From Acinetobacter cumulans (GTDB lineage Bacteria; Pseudomonadota; Gammaproteobacteria; Pseudomonadales; Moraxellaceae): a stretch of 64,000 nucleotides of DNA. Numbering within the stretch: position 1 is the first letter of the stretch; every line of letters begins with the position of its first letter. The DNA is taken from positions 3,100,001 through 3,164,000 of the forward strand of contig NZ_CP035934.2 in assembly GCF_003024525.3 (NCBI RefSeq), given 5' to 3'. Position numbers and translations under genes: made by a program. The notes beneath the pieces are model-generated. The model was not told where the DNA came from. It worked only from the letters and a program-made list of their open reading frames with translations, and made no database searches. This document shows positions 44,521-53,672 of the stretch, one piece after another.

Positions 44521-46875
44521 TTACTTAGAACCTTTCACACCTGCTTGTAATAACAATGCGCCTAAACCACCAATTTTTTGCTCTTGTGGTTTTTGAGTGT
44601 GTGGTTTCTTCGCTTGTGGGCGATCGCCTTGTGGACGTGCATTCTGCGGACGTTTGCCTTGAGGCTTGCGTTCACCACGTGGCTGATCATTATCACGGCG
44701 TGGTTGGCGCGGTGCTTTCGCAGGCGCTTCTGAACCTTCTGGACGCATCGATAAATTCACACGGTTACGTTCAACATCTACATTAAGTACACGTACTTGT
44801 ACAATTTGACCTGGTTTCACCACTTTATGTGGATCTGACACGAAACTATTGGCTAATTCAGAAATATGTACCAAACCATCCTGATGTACGCCCACATCAA
44901 CAAATGCACCAAAGTTCGTTACATTGGTCACCACACCTTCAAGCTGTAAGCCTTCAGTTAGTTGAGCAACTTCAGTAATGTCGTCACGGAATTGCGCTGT
45001 ACGGAACTCAGGACGCGGGTCACGGCCTGGTTTTTCCAATTCAGCCAACACATCTTTAATCGTTGGTAAACCGAATGTGTCATCTGCAAATTCTTCAGCA
45101 TTCACTTGGCGAATAATTTCAGTATTGCCAATGATATCTTTTACTGTCGTTGCTTTCGCACCTACAATTTTAGCAACCAATGCATAAGATTCTGGATGAA
45201 CTGCCGACGCATCTAATGGTTCTGTACCATCTTGAATACGTAAGAAACCTGCTGCTTGTTCAAAAGTACGCTCGCCTAAACGTGGTACTTTCTTCAAGTT
45301 TTGACGGTTATCAAAACGGCCGTTTTCTTTACGGAAATCTACAATTTGCTGTGCAATCGATTTATTCAAACCAGCGATATAACCCAAAATTGCAACAGAG
45401 GCCGTGTTTACATCCACACCAACAGAGTTCACACAGTCTTCAACCACAGCTTCAAGTGTTTTTGCCAAACCAGTTTGGTTTACATCATGTTGATATTGAC
45501 CTACACCAATAGATTTTGGATCAATTTTCACTAGCTCAGCAAGCGGGTCTTGTAAACGACGTGCGATTGAAACCGCACCACGAATAGATACGTCTAATTC
45601 TGGTAATTCAGCAGATGCCAATTCAGATGCTGAATACACCGATGCGCCTGCTTCTGAAACTGATACACGTGTCAATTTCAGATCGCTGTTGGCTGCCATC
45701 ATCTCTGCCACAACTGCTTCTGTTTCACGGCTTGCAGTACCGTTACCAATCGCAATCAGATCAACATTAAACTCACGGCATAAACGTGCAAGTTCAGCAA
45801 TTGAGCCCGCTTTATCGTCTTTAGGTGCAAATGGGTAAATTGTGCTATGTGCAAGTACATCGCCAGATGCATTCACTACTGCCAATTTAACGCCTGTACG
45901 GATGCCAGGGTCCACACCCAGTGTTGTACGCGCGCCTGCAGGAGCAGACAACAGTAAATGGCGTAGGTTTTCAGCGAATACGTTCATTGCTTCAGCTTCA
46001 GCAGCTAAACGTTTTTCAGTCAACAATGAATGTTCAATCGCAGGACGGACCTTACCTAACCAAAACAATTTTGCTGTTTGCTTTAAATAATCCTGACGGC
46101 TTTGTGGCTGGATCGTCTCTAAATCATATTCAGTTTCGATGCGTGCTAATGGTGCTGTATCTTCACCATCTACCTTTAAGCCCAAGACATTTTCTTGACG
46201 GCCACGAAGCATTGCCAGTAAGCGGTGTGATGGAACTTTGTTCAGATTCTCTGAAAAATCAAAATAGTCGCGGAACTTTTTGCCCACTTCTTTTTTCTCA
46301 TCACTCGCCACAAGGCTTTTCAATACTGCAGTTTTTGCAAATATATCTTTTAGCGTAGTGGTTAAAGCAATATTTTGTGCCCACTCATCAATTAAAATAT
46401 GCTGAATTGCATCTAATTGACTTTCAGTATCTGGGTAGTCTGCATGACTAAATCCATTAAGCGCCTCTACTGGATCAATTGCATCTGTAAAAATTTTCTC
46501 TGCAATTGGACCTAAACCAGCTTCTTTGGCTTTAAAAGATTTACTCGTACGTTTAGGGCGGTACGGCGCATAAATTTCTTCTAATGCATTTTTGGTTTCG
46601 GCTGCAATAACGCGTGCCAATAAGTCTTCTGATAATTTGTCTTGTTCTTTCAGTGATTCAATGACTTTTTCACGGCGCTCATATAAATCACGCAAGTACG
46701 CGAGACGCGTATCGAGCTGGCGTAACTGCGTATCGTCTAAGCCCTGCGTTACTTCTTTACGGTAACGTGCAATAAATGGAACACTGGCACCTTCGTCGAT
46801 AAGCTTGATGGCAGCTTCAACTTGATTTGGACGTACGGCAAGTTCTTTTGCCAACTGCTGAACTAAGTCAGTCAT
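44521..46875 (-). CDS. tex: Tex/YhgF-family RNA-binding transcription accessory protein
   Basis: Tex is a conserved multidomain nucleic-acid-binding protein that affects transcription and is needed for toxin expression in some pathogens. The 784-aa product has the helical N-terminal domain (FIARYRKEVTQGLDD), a YqgF-like RNase H fold (LGVDPGIRTGVKLAVV), tandem helix-hairpin-helix motifs (VNTASVAILGYIAGLN) and a C-terminal S1 domain (LEGVVTNVTNFGAFVDVGV). A basic, Pro/Gln-rich tail follows. The ATG at 46875 is chosen; a GTG 15 bases upstream is in frame but less likely. The length is close to E. coli YhgF (773 aa). Confidence 0.95.
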   Translation of the reverse strand: MTDLVQQLAKELAVRPNQVEAAIKLIDEGASVPFIARYRKEVTQGLDDTQLRQLDTRLAYLRDLYERREKVIESLKEQDKLSEDLLARVIAAETKNALEEIYAPYRPKRTSKSFKAKEAGLGPIAEKIFTDAIDPVEALNGFSHADYPDTESQLDAIQHILIDEWAQNIALTTTLKDIFAKTAVLKSLVASDEKKEVGKKFRDYFDFSENLNKVPSHRLLAMLRGRQENVLGLKVDGEDTAPLARIETEYDLETIQPQSRQDYLKQTAKLFWLGKVRPAIEHSLLTEKRLAAEAEAMNVFAENLRHLLLSAPAGARTTLGVDPGIRTGVKLAVVNASGDVLAHSTIYPFAPKDDKAGSIAELARLCREFNVDLIAIGNGTASRETEAVVAEMMAANSDLKLTRVSVSEAGASVYSASELASAELPELDVSIRGAVSIARRLQDPLAELVKIDPKSIGVGQYQHDVNQTGLAKTLEAVVEDCVNSVGVDVNTASVAILGYIAGLNKSIAQQIVDFRKENGRFDNRQNLKKVPRLGERTFEQAAGFLRIQDGTEPLDASAVHPESYALVAKIVGAKATTVKDIIGNTEIIRQVNAEEFADDTFGLPTIKDVLAELEKPGRDPRPEFRTAQFRDDITEVAQLTEGLQLEGVVTNVTNFGAFVDVGVHQDGLVHISELANSFVSDPHKVVKPGQIVQVRVLNVDVERNRVNLSMRPEGSEAPAKAPRQPRRDNDQPRGERKPQGKRPQNARPQGDRPQAKKPHTQKPQEQKIGGLGALLLQAGVKGSK

Positions 46876-47209
46876 CGTGTATGATTCCACAAGGATAAGT
46901 ACTAAAAGCCATGATTATAAAGACCAAGTGCATAAAATCCACAATTGTTTTTAATAATTTACACAGCGATTTTGCAACCGATTCACTGCAAATTCATAAA
47001 ATGTGCTTAAAGTCCTCTATAAACATTGTTTTAACAAAGATCGGCTCAACATACTTTTCGCCAATCCCTGTATATATTTAGTATCTATGTCTTGATTTTA
47101 ACTGCAATATTTGTTGCTTTAGAACATAGTAAATAGATATGAATGAATCGTATACTCAAGGCATACCTACTTTTGTTTACGATGACAATAAAGAATAAAG
47201 GAGCACATC
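46876..47209. other. Divergent promoter region between tex and ompR
   Basis: These 334 AT-rich bases separate tex and ompR. I see no gene or strong hairpin. A TATACT at 47151 lies about 60 bases before the ompR start and could be a -10 box, without a good -35. Confidence 0.35.
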
Positions 47210-47974
47210 ATGAGTTTAGTTGTACCTGCTGAAAAAACAGATGCCGTACAAACCGAAACTGACCGCGTTGAACGCATCCTCGTTGTCGATGATGATGTGC
47301 GTTTACGTACGCTTTTACAGCGCTTTTTGGAAGATAAAGGCTTTGTTGTAAAAACTGCACACGACGCAACTCAAATGGATCGACTCCTTCAGCGCGAACT
47401 GTTCTCCCTCATTGTGCTGGACTTCATGCTACCTGTAGAAGATGGTTTAAGTATTTGCCGTCGTTTACGTCAATCTAGCATCGATACGCCCATTATTATG
47501 CTGACTGCACGTGGTAGTGACTCAGATCGTATTGCTGGATTAGAAGCTGGTGCAGATGACTATTTGCCAAAACCATTTAATCCAAATGAGCTTTTAGCCC
47601 GTATTCGTGCTGTATTACGTCGCCAAGTACGCGAAGTACCTGGTGCACCAAGCCAGCAAATGGAAGTAGTTTCATTTGGCCCATGGTCACTCGATCTTTC
47701 AACACGCACCCTCACCCGTGAAGGACAAGTTGTAACGCTCACCACTGGCGAATTTGCTGTATTAAAAGCTTTGGTACAGCATCCACGTGAACCGCTGACC
47801 CGTGACAAATTAATGAATTTAGCACGTGGTCGTGAATGGGGCGCAATGGAACGCTCGATTGATGTTCAGGTATCGCGCCTGCGCCGTTTAGTGGAAGAAA
47901 ACCCAGCCCGTGCACGCTATATCCAAACGGTTTGGGGCGTAGGTTATGTTTTCGTTCCAGATGGCGCGGAATAA
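47210..47974 (+). CDS. ompR: Two-component response regulator OmpR
   Basis: OmpR is the DNA-binding regulator of the EnvZ/OmpR system, which responds to osmolarity and envelope state. The 254-aa protein has a receiver domain (residues 23-135) with the phospho-acceptor Asp in IVLDFMLPVEDG (about residue 71), the conserved Thr/Ala block MLTARG and the Lys in LPKPFNPNELLARI. A winged-helix DNA-binding domain follows (LTTGEFAVLKALVQHPREPL and QTVWGVGYVFVPDG). It is slightly longer than E. coli OmpR (239 aa) through its N-terminus. AAAGGAG lies before the start. Its partner envZ follows after an unusually large gap of 241 bases that holds a repeat. Confidence 0.94.
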   Translation: MSLVVPAEKTDAVQTETDRVERILVVDDDVRLRTLLQRFLEDKGFVVKTAHDATQMDRLLQRELFSLIVLDFMLPVEDGLSICRRLRQSSIDTPIIMLTARGSDSDRIAGLEAGADDYLPKPFNPNELLARIRAVLRRQVREVPGAPSQQMEVVSFGPWSLDLSTRTLTREGQVVTLTTGEFAVLKALVQHPREPLTRDKLMNLARGREWGAMERSIDVQVSRLRRLVEENPARARYIQTVWGVGYVFVPDGAE

Positions 47975-48019
47975 AAAATTGGCATAAGAGTCAAATCACT
48001 GGCTCTCATGTCCGGAAAT

Positions 48020-48121
48020 GCCATTCGCTGCTGTTTGAGCCGCTTGAAATTGAATTTATAAAACTAAAGTGCGCGAGTTCAGCGAATGGCAAAAATTTTG
48101 GTTACTTTTTTGAAAAGTAAC
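48020..48121. repeat. Palindromic repeat element between ompR and envZ
   Basis: The element has 11-bp outer arms, GCCATTCGCTG (48020-48030) and CAGCGAATGGC (48080-48090). A second inverted repeat follows, GTTACTTTT and AAAAGTAAC, around 48101-48121, in the context TTTTGGTTACTTTT that recurs as a dispersed intergenic repeat in many proteobacterial genomes. It codes for nothing credible. Its place between two cistrons that normally touch suggests insertion of a small non-autonomous element. The dispersed nature cannot be verified from one window. Confidence 0.6.
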
Positions 48122-48215
48122 ATAACGAACTCCTTCCAAAGAACGTTCCAGCAGTAAGATTCCATCACAAAGAACAAAAACTGCATTTCAAAAAATTTGC
48201 TTAAAGGATTTCTGC

Positions 48216-49676
48216 GTGAAACTCGAACCCATCGACCCACAGGAGTTTACCGACTACGTTACCTACTCCGAAAAAAAACGGACACCTTGGGAACGCTTCC
48301 TAGATAAAATCAAACCCCGGTCTGCAGCTATGCGCACCACGGTTTTAGTCTTATTTATCGTATTTTTCAGTTTATTTATGTCGCTGTGGTTCTTTTGGCG
48401 CACCTTATATTTACCAGAAATTCAACAACATGCACGCTATTTGGCTGTTGAGCTAGAAATTATCAACAATCCAGAATTACGTATTTTTCACAACAATGCC
48501 GAAGTTGATGTGGATAATTGGCTAAAAAATCGAGTCGGGATCGAATACATTACCGATAAAAAAGAATTTCCAAACGTTAAAGATAAAGTCATCGCTGAAT
48601 TCTTTACCAATCAAATTGAACAAAAATTGGCAAAGGAAATGCGCATTGACAATGCCACGGTTTATTTTCAATTTAAACCAGACCCACGTATATGGATTCA
48701 AACCCCAGAAATGAATGGAAATTGGGTGCGTGAGCCACTCAAAACCTACGCCAACTATAGCCCTGAGCTTATTTTAGGCTGGCTACTCGGTATTCCGCTT
48801 ATTGCTGCAGTTATTATTCTAACCTTGGTGCGTCAGCTCAACCGTCCACTTGCACGCTTACAACACGCAGCCAATAGTTATAGTAAAACAGGGAGTGCGC
48901 CCTATTTAGAAACCAATCATGGACCACAAGAAATCCGTGAAGTGAACCAAGCATTCAACCACATGATCTATACCTTAGACCAAACAGAACGTGACCGTCG
49001 CATTATGCTGGCAGGGATTTCACACGACCTGCGTACACCGCTCACGCGCATTCGACTCAGTGCAGAAATGATGCCAGATGATGATTTTTTAAAAGAGGGC
49101 TTGATTTATGATGTCGAAGATATGGATGCCATTTTAAATCAGTTCATTTCTTATATGCGTGATGGTTCTGATGAAGAACCTCAAGACACCGATATTAATA
49201 TGTTGCTACAAGAGCTCGTCATCCAGTTTAAGCCACTCGATATTCGTTTCGATGCACAAGACCTTCCCGTTATTCAAGCCCGTAGCCTTTCACTCAAACG
49301 CCTCATTGGTAATTTAATCAACAACTCCAAGCGTTATGGTGCAGAACCAATTGAACTTGCAACCAGATATGAAGGTGACCATATCCTGATCAGTGTGGCT
49401 GATCATGGCGAAGGGATTCCAGATGATCAAATTGAAGACCTCATGCAACCCTTTGTCCGCGGTAATGATGCCCGCACAATACAAGGTAGTGGATTAGGTT
49501 TGGCCATTGTAAAACGAATTGTCGATATTCACTCTGGACAACTTTCAATTCATAATCGGCCCGAAGGCGGACTAGAAGCGATCATTTCCTTACCGCTCAA
49601 AAAGCTAGAAAATGATGAAGTTTTAAACATCAGTCCATTGGAAAAAATTAAACAAAGTTTTACTGAACGCTTTTAA
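48216..49676 (+). CDS. envZ: Two-component sensor histidine kinase EnvZ
   Basis: EnvZ is the inner-membrane kinase that phosphorylates and dephosphorylates OmpR. The 486-aa protein has membrane segments at about residues 40-65 and 188-210, flanking a periplasmic domain of about 120 residues. A HAMP domain follows, then the H-box GISHDLRTPLTRIRL with the phospho-His near residue 270, and an ATP-binding domain with N-box NLINNSKRYGAEP, ADHGEGIP and GSGLGLAIVKRI. The start is GTG with AAAGGA seven bases upstream. It is about 35 residues longer than E. coli EnvZ (450). The gap to ompR is filled by a repeat, so the balance between the two may differ from the usual operon. Confidence 0.93.
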   Translation: MKLEPIDPQEFTDYVTYSEKKRTPWERFLDKIKPRSAAMRTTVLVLFIVFFSLFMSLWFFWRTLYLPEIQQHARYLAVELEIINNPELRIFHNNAEVDVDNWLKNRVGIEYITDKKEFPNVKDKVIAEFFTNQIEQKLAKEMRIDNATVYFQFKPDPRIWIQTPEMNGNWVREPLKTYANYSPELILGWLLGIPLIAAVIILTLVRQLNRPLARLQHAANSYSKTGSAPYLETNHGPQEIREVNQAFNHMIYTLDQTERDRRIMLAGISHDLRTPLTRIRLSAEMMPDDDFLKEGLIYDVEDMDAILNQFISYMRDGSDEEPQDTDINMLLQELVIQFKPLDIRFDAQDLPVIQARSLSLKRLIGNLINNSKRYGAEPIELATRYEGDHILISVADHGEGIPDDQIEDLMQPFVRGNDARTIQGSGLGLAIVKRIVDIHSGQLSIHNRPEGGLEAIISLPLKKLENDEVLNISPLEKIKQSFTERF

Positions 49677-49882
49677 CAAGCGTTCAAAAATACAACAAAC
49701 AGTTTTGTATACTACTTAAACAACTATTTTTTTAGTTTTAAAAATCATAAAGATAAAAACCATAAATAATTCTTATACCCGCATTTTTTCAAAAAATTAG
49801 ACCTTAGCCTAACAGGTATGCAAAATGGCTTTTTTGATCGGTACAATCCGTATCAGTTTTGAGATTTTAATGAGAGTAAAAG

Positions 49883-51400
49883 ATGTCTTTAGATCGCATC
49901 CGTTTAGCGTCACTTCACGATAAAGTCATCAGCGCGGCAAAAGCTGCTGAATTTATTAAAGATGGCATGACTGTAGGTATGAGTGGCTTTACCCGTGCTG
50001 GTGAAGCAAAAGCAGTGCCTTTGGCCTTGGTTGAACAAGCGCATGCGAACCCGTTAAAAATTACTTTAATCACGGGTGCATCTCTAGGCAATGACTTAGA
50101 TAAAAAATTAACAGAAGCAGGCGTACTTGCTCGTCGTTTACCGTTCCAAGTAGACAACACTTTACGTAAAGCAATCAACAAAGGCGAAGTGATGTTCATC
50201 GATCAGCACTTGTCTGAAACTGTTGAACAAATGCGTAACCTTCAATTAAAAAAGCCTGATGTTGCTATTATTGAAGCTGTTGCAATCACTGAAGACGGTG
50301 GCATCATTCCAACAACGTCTGTAGGTAACTCTGCAAGCTTTGCGATTTTTGCTGAAAAAGTAATTGTCGAAATCAACACCAACTTAAGCCCTGCTTTTGA
50401 AGGTTTACACGACATCTACATCCCTACTTACCGCCCAACACGTCAAGCAATTCCATTGACTCATGTTGAAGAGCGTATTGGTACACATGCAATTAATATT
50501 GATCCTTCAAAAATCGTAGGTATCGTATTTAACAACGAATTACATGATTCTCCATCAACAGTGACTGCACCAGATGATGAGACTCAAGGTATTGCCAATC
50601 ACCTCATCGCATTCTTTGAAAAAGAAGTTGCTGCTGAACGCCTACCGAAAAACTTAGGCCCGCTTCAAGCTGGTATTGGTTCAATTGCCAATGCAGTATT
50701 GACTGGTCTTAAAGATTCAAACTTCGAAGACCTCATCATGTACTCTGAAGTTCTTCAAGACTGTACATTTGAACTTATCGATGCTGGCAAAATGAAATTT
50801 GCTTCAGGTTCATCAATTACACTTTCTGCAAAATACGGCGAAAAAGTATTTAACAATCTTGAAGCGTACAAAGACAAATTAGTACTTCGTCCACAAGAAA
50901 TTTCCAACCATCCTGAACTTGTACGTCGTTTAGGCATCATCGGCATTAACACTGCGCTTGAGTTCGACATTTACGGCAACGTAAACTCAACTCACGTATG
51001 TGGTAGCAAAATGATGAACGGTATTGGTGGTTCAGGTGACTTTGCGCGTAATGCTCACATTGCTATTTTCGTAACAAAATCAATTGCGAAAGGTGGCGAC
51101 ATTTCATCAGTAGTACCAATGGCATCTCACGTAGACCATACAGGTCATGACGTAGATGTATTGGTAACCGAGCAAGGCCTAGCAGACTTACGTGGTTTAG
51201 CACCTCGTGAACGTGCTCGTGCAATTATTGATAACTGTGTACACCCAATGTACCGCGATGCATTGAATGATTACTTTGCACGTGCATGTGCAAAAGGCGG
51301 TCAAACACCTCATCTTCTTCGTGAAGCGCTTTCTTGGCACTCTAACTTTGAAGAGCAAGGCCGTATGTTGGTAGATGCAACAGAAGCTAAATCAGCTTAA
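49883..51400 (+). CDS. Acetyl-CoA hydrolase/CoA-transferase, AarC type
   Basis: This 505-aa protein belongs to the class I CoA-transferase family typified by succinyl-CoA:acetate CoA-transferase (AarC, ScpC). These enzymes move CoA between acetate and succinyl-CoA or propionyl-CoA. The N-terminal domain has GMTVGMSGFTRAGEAKAVP. The catalytic Glu lies in IMYSEVLQD (about residue 290), followed by GNVNSTHVCGSKMMNGIGG and the VTEQGLADLRGLAPRERA block of the C-terminal domain. The length equals that of AarC (505 aa). GAGAG supports the start. It is monocistronic with a strong terminator. Transferase is favoured over hydrolase activity, but substrates are not settled by sequence. Confidence 0.9.
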   Translation: MSLDRIRLASLHDKVISAAKAAEFIKDGMTVGMSGFTRAGEAKAVPLALVEQAHANPLKITLITGASLGNDLDKKLTEAGVLARRLPFQVDNTLRKAINKGEVMFIDQHLSETVEQMRNLQLKKPDVAIIEAVAITEDGGIIPTTSVGNSASFAIFAEKVIVEINTNLSPAFEGLHDIYIPTYRPTRQAIPLTHVEERIGTHAINIDPSKIVGIVFNNELHDSPSTVTAPDDETQGIANHLIAFFEKEVAAERLPKNLGPLQAGIGSIANAVLTGLKDSNFEDLIMYSEVLQDCTFELIDAGKMKFASGSSITLSAKYGEKVFNNLEAYKDKLVLRPQEISNHPELVRRLGIIGINTALEFDIYGNVNSTHVCGSKMMNGIGGSGDFARNAHIAIFVTKSIAKGGDISSVVPMASHVDHTGHDVDVLVTEQGLADLRGLAPRERARAIIDNCVHPMYRDALNDYFARACAKGGQTPHLLREALSWHSNFEEQGRMLVDATEAKSA

Positions 51401-51415
51401 GCATCTCTAGCATGT

Positions 51416-51446
51416 AAAAAAGCACCCTATTCAGGGTGCTTTTTTT
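51416..51446 (+). terminator. Intrinsic terminator of the CoA-transferase gene
   Basis: AAAGCACCCT and AGGGTGCTTT form the stem around an ATTC loop, followed by T. Confidence 0.92.
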
Positions 51447-51507
51447 ATGGCATTGGCACTCAAAAAAACAGAAGTATCAATAGAATTTAATTTCACTGGC
51501 AAGCTGA

Positions 51508-51792
51508 TTACCTAAGCTCCCCTTTTTCATTGACCTGAAACAACTTACCAAAGGTCGTGGCCTCTGTAGCCGTTTGAGCAGATGCTGGAGCAAAGAATTG
51601 CTGAATCTGATGGCGAATAACATCTAAGTTCAGACCATAAGGATCTTCAGCCGACATATTGCTCACCCCCTGCCCAATCACCATACTTAAAGCATCATTA
51701 TCCAATGACATCATTGTAGGTAATGAATATGCCGCCATGGATTCAAAAGATAAACCGACAACCAAACCAATAAAAATAGATCGTTTAATCAT
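51508..51792 (-). CDS. Small secreted protein, family not recognised
   Basis: The 94-aa product has a signal peptide (KRSIFIGLVVGLSFESMAAY, cleavage near residue 23). It continues with SLDNDALSMVIGQGVSNM, which resembles the short L-x-D-x-x-L-x-x-V-x-GQ-G motif at the mature N-terminus of several Acinetobacter surface or pilus-related proteins (FilA or DUF6160 type). The rest is polar without cysteines. GAGGGAATCGCT precedes the ATG. A 9-bp inverted repeat (51816-51849) lies 24 bases upstream of the start and would be in its leader. The function is unknown, and the motif similarity is a weak indication. Confidence 0.65.
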   Translation of the reverse strand: MIKRSIFIGLVVGLSFESMAAYSLPTMMSLDNDALSMVIGQGVSNMSAEDPYGLNLDVIRHQIQQFFAPASAQTATEATTFGKLFQVNEKGELR

Positions 51793-52199
51793 AGCGATTC
51801 CCTCATATCGTCAAATTAGCGCCCAAAGCTTGATAATTAAGGGCGCTAAGTTTTATCTATTCAGTGCTTAAAAATACGGCACAACATGACAAAAAAAAAT
51901 TAATTAGCAAAGCTAAAAAGAAAAATTACCCCTAGCGGATGAGGTTCTTTTCATTTTAATTAGGATTTAATTTTTAGCATAATAATTAACCATTTATCTA
52001 GAATATTCAGACCAAGTGTTATATTTTTTCTTTTTGTTCTGATTTTTTAATTAAGTTTCTCTATAAATTAAGTGGACATTTCTTATTTTTAAAAACATCC
52101 AAAGATGCGATGTATTTTTTTATTTGCTACATCTCAAATGCGCTTTAAATTCTCAAGCTCGCCCCAATAATTTATAAAAACGATTGGTTGAGAAAAATT
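51793..52199. other. AT-rich divergent intergenic region with an inverted repeat
   Basis: TTAGCGCCC (51816-51824) and GGGCGCTAA (51841-51849) form an inverted repeat just upstream of the 51792 start; it could be an operator or a leader hairpin. The remaining 350 bases are very AT-rich with no gene that I can support. Both flanking genes must be transcribed outward from here. Confidence 0.45.
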
Positions 52200-52886
52200 A
52201 TGCGCGTTGATATTTGGTCAGATGTGGTTTGTCCATTTTGCTATATTGGAAAAAAACGTTTAGAGAGTGCGGCTGAAGAAGCAGGTGTCGACTTAGAAAT
52301 TCATTGGCACAGCTTCCAACTTGACCCAGAAGCACCAACACGCCAAACAGTTTCCAATTCAGAACGCCTTGCACAAAAATATGGTCGCACAGTCGCTGAA
52401 GTTGAAGACATGCAACGCAATATTGCCAGCATGGCTAAAGAAGAAGGCATTGAATTTAATTGGAAAAATGCCAATTCTGGCAATACATTTAATGCCCATC
52501 GCCTGATTCATTTAGCACAAAGCAAAGGGCTGGGTAATGAAGCTAAAGAAGCTTTATTTTATAGCTATATGACTCAAGGCCTAGCCATTGGCGAACGTGA
52601 AACCCTTGAAGATGTGGCTGCACGTATTGGCTTAAACCCTGTTGAAGTTGATGATTTGCTCGATTCAGATGAATTTGCTGACTTTGTGAAATTTGATGAA
52701 GAGGTTGCACGTGAGCAACTCAAAGTTACGGGTGTACCATTCTTTGTATTTGATGAAAGAATTGCTTTAGCAGGTGCACAACCGAAAGAAGTCTTTTTAC
52801 AAGTGTTAGATAAAGCTACTGCTCCACCTGAAACAAAAAATGCAAATCAATGCAATGACGACCAGTGCGAAACTCCTGAAAACTAA
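52200..52886 (+). CDS. DsbA-family oxidoreductase, FrnE-like
   Basis: FrnE-like proteins are cytoplasmic members of the DsbA superfamily with dithiol oxidase or isomerase activity, linked to oxidative stress tolerance. The 228-aa product starts MRVDIWSDVVCPFCYIGKK with the CPFC active site at residues 11-14. It has the inserted helical domain (FNAHRLIHLAQSKGLGNEA) and the cis-Pro region VTGVPFFVFDERIALAGAQP. The C-terminal tail CNDDQCETPEN holds a second, spaced cysteine pair, as known in some FrnE proteins. No signal peptide is present. The ATG at 52200 is preferred over a TTG four codons upstream. It is monocistronic with a terminator. Confidence 0.88.
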   Translation: MRVDIWSDVVCPFCYIGKKRLESAAEEAGVDLEIHWHSFQLDPEAPTRQTVSNSERLAQKYGRTVAEVEDMQRNIASMAKEEGIEFNWKNANSGNTFNAHRLIHLAQSKGLGNEAKEALFYSYMTQGLAIGERETLEDVAARIGLNPVEVDDLLDSDEFADFVKFDEEVAREQLKVTGVPFFVFDERIALAGAQPKEVFLQVLDKATAPPETKNANQCNDDQCETPEN

Positions 52887-52913
52887 GTTCATTTTCATGT
52901 GAACTCAAATTTC

Positions 52914-52947
52914 AAAAAAAATTCTCTATCCGTAGGGAATTTTTTTT
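52914..52947 (+). terminator. Intrinsic terminator of the FrnE-like gene
   Basis: AATTCTCTA and TAGGGAATT form a 9-bp stem (one T-G) with a TCCG loop, an A-run before and eight T after. Confidence 0.87.
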
Positions 52948-53438
52948 GCTTTTAGCTCCTCAAATTCTGCATTTGTCGCCAATGGTTAGATAAGAGACCG
53001 CGTGATGGCAGACCACCAGCTTAAACCTGTTTCAATGAGCATATTTAACACCAGCACCAAATAATCACCCACCTATTCTGCAACTGAAAATAGCTCAATA
53101 TAAACATTCAACGAAACTGTTGTTTCGCTACATCATGCATGAGCAAATTCAGTAAAACCCCCTCTCTATAAGATGAAGCTTTTAACTGTAAATGATGTAT
53201 TTTTCATCAATAAATTAAGCCTTTAGTTCTTGTGTTTATTCCTAAAATCAGAAGTAAAAACTATAGAGCAACAACTCTAACACCATGTTTTATATTGTAT
53301 ATTTATATTGCCGTTTATCTTGTATTGCCGAAACGATCATTTTTTAATATACCACTTTTGCTATTATTTTTATGTTTTTAAGATTTACCTTTTCTCCTTA
53401 CTCAACATCGTTGAGTATTTGATTGTTAGGATATTGTG
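52948..53438. other. Long intergenic region before the 57-aa gene
   Basis: Almost 500 bases with no credible gene. A short frame near 53003-53065 (about 20 codons) has no support. Just before the next gene, TACTCAAC and GTTGAGTA (53399-53417) form an 8-bp hairpin with loop ATC in the probable leader. Confidence 0.4.
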
Positions 53439-53612
53439 ATGAACGCACTTCAATCTATTTTGGCTGTTTCTGTTTTAGCTCTTTCTTCTGCTGTATCTGC
53501 TCAAATCGTATACGTACCTGACTTCCCTGTTAAAAAATCAGTACAAACTGAAACTGCAACAGAAGTTCAAGCACCTGCTACTGATACAACAGAGACACAA
53601 AAAGCGGCTTAA
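53439..53612 (+). CDS. Small secreted protein of 57 aa, family not recognised
   Basis: A short frame starts with ATG at 53439, preceded by TTAGGA at suitable spacing, and ends with TAA at 53610. The product has a clear signal peptide (NALQSILAVSVLALSSAVSA, cleaved before QIVYVPDF). The mature peptide of about 36 residues is rich in Thr, Glu, Gln and Ala (TETATEVQAPATDTTETQ) and is probably disordered. A strong terminator follows at 53637, so the gene is a complete unit of its own. The family and role are unknown. The signal peptide, ribosome binding site and terminator together make it a believable real gene. Confidence 0.72.
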   Translation: MNALQSILAVSVLALSSAVSAQIVYVPDFPVKKSVQTETATEVQAPATDTTETQKAA

Positions 53613-53636
53613 TCTATTTAACTAGATTTTTCCATT

Positions 53637-53672
53637 AAAAAACCAAGCATCCTTTATGGAGCTTGGTTTTTT
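53637..53672 (+). terminator. Intrinsic terminator of the 57-aa gene
   Basis: AAAAAACCAAGC and GCTTGGTTTTTT form the stem with a 12-nt loop that can itself pair (TCC with GGA), followed by T. Confidence 0.9.

Noticed and set aside
47932..48120. Short frame overlapping the end of ompR
   Set aside because: It reads into the palindromic repeat, and such frames in dispersed repeats are a common source of false genes.
52948..53438. Search for a tRNA or a decayed gene in the long gap
   Set aside because: No cloverleaf arms or CCA-type end and no extended frame were found; only a 20-codon open stretch.
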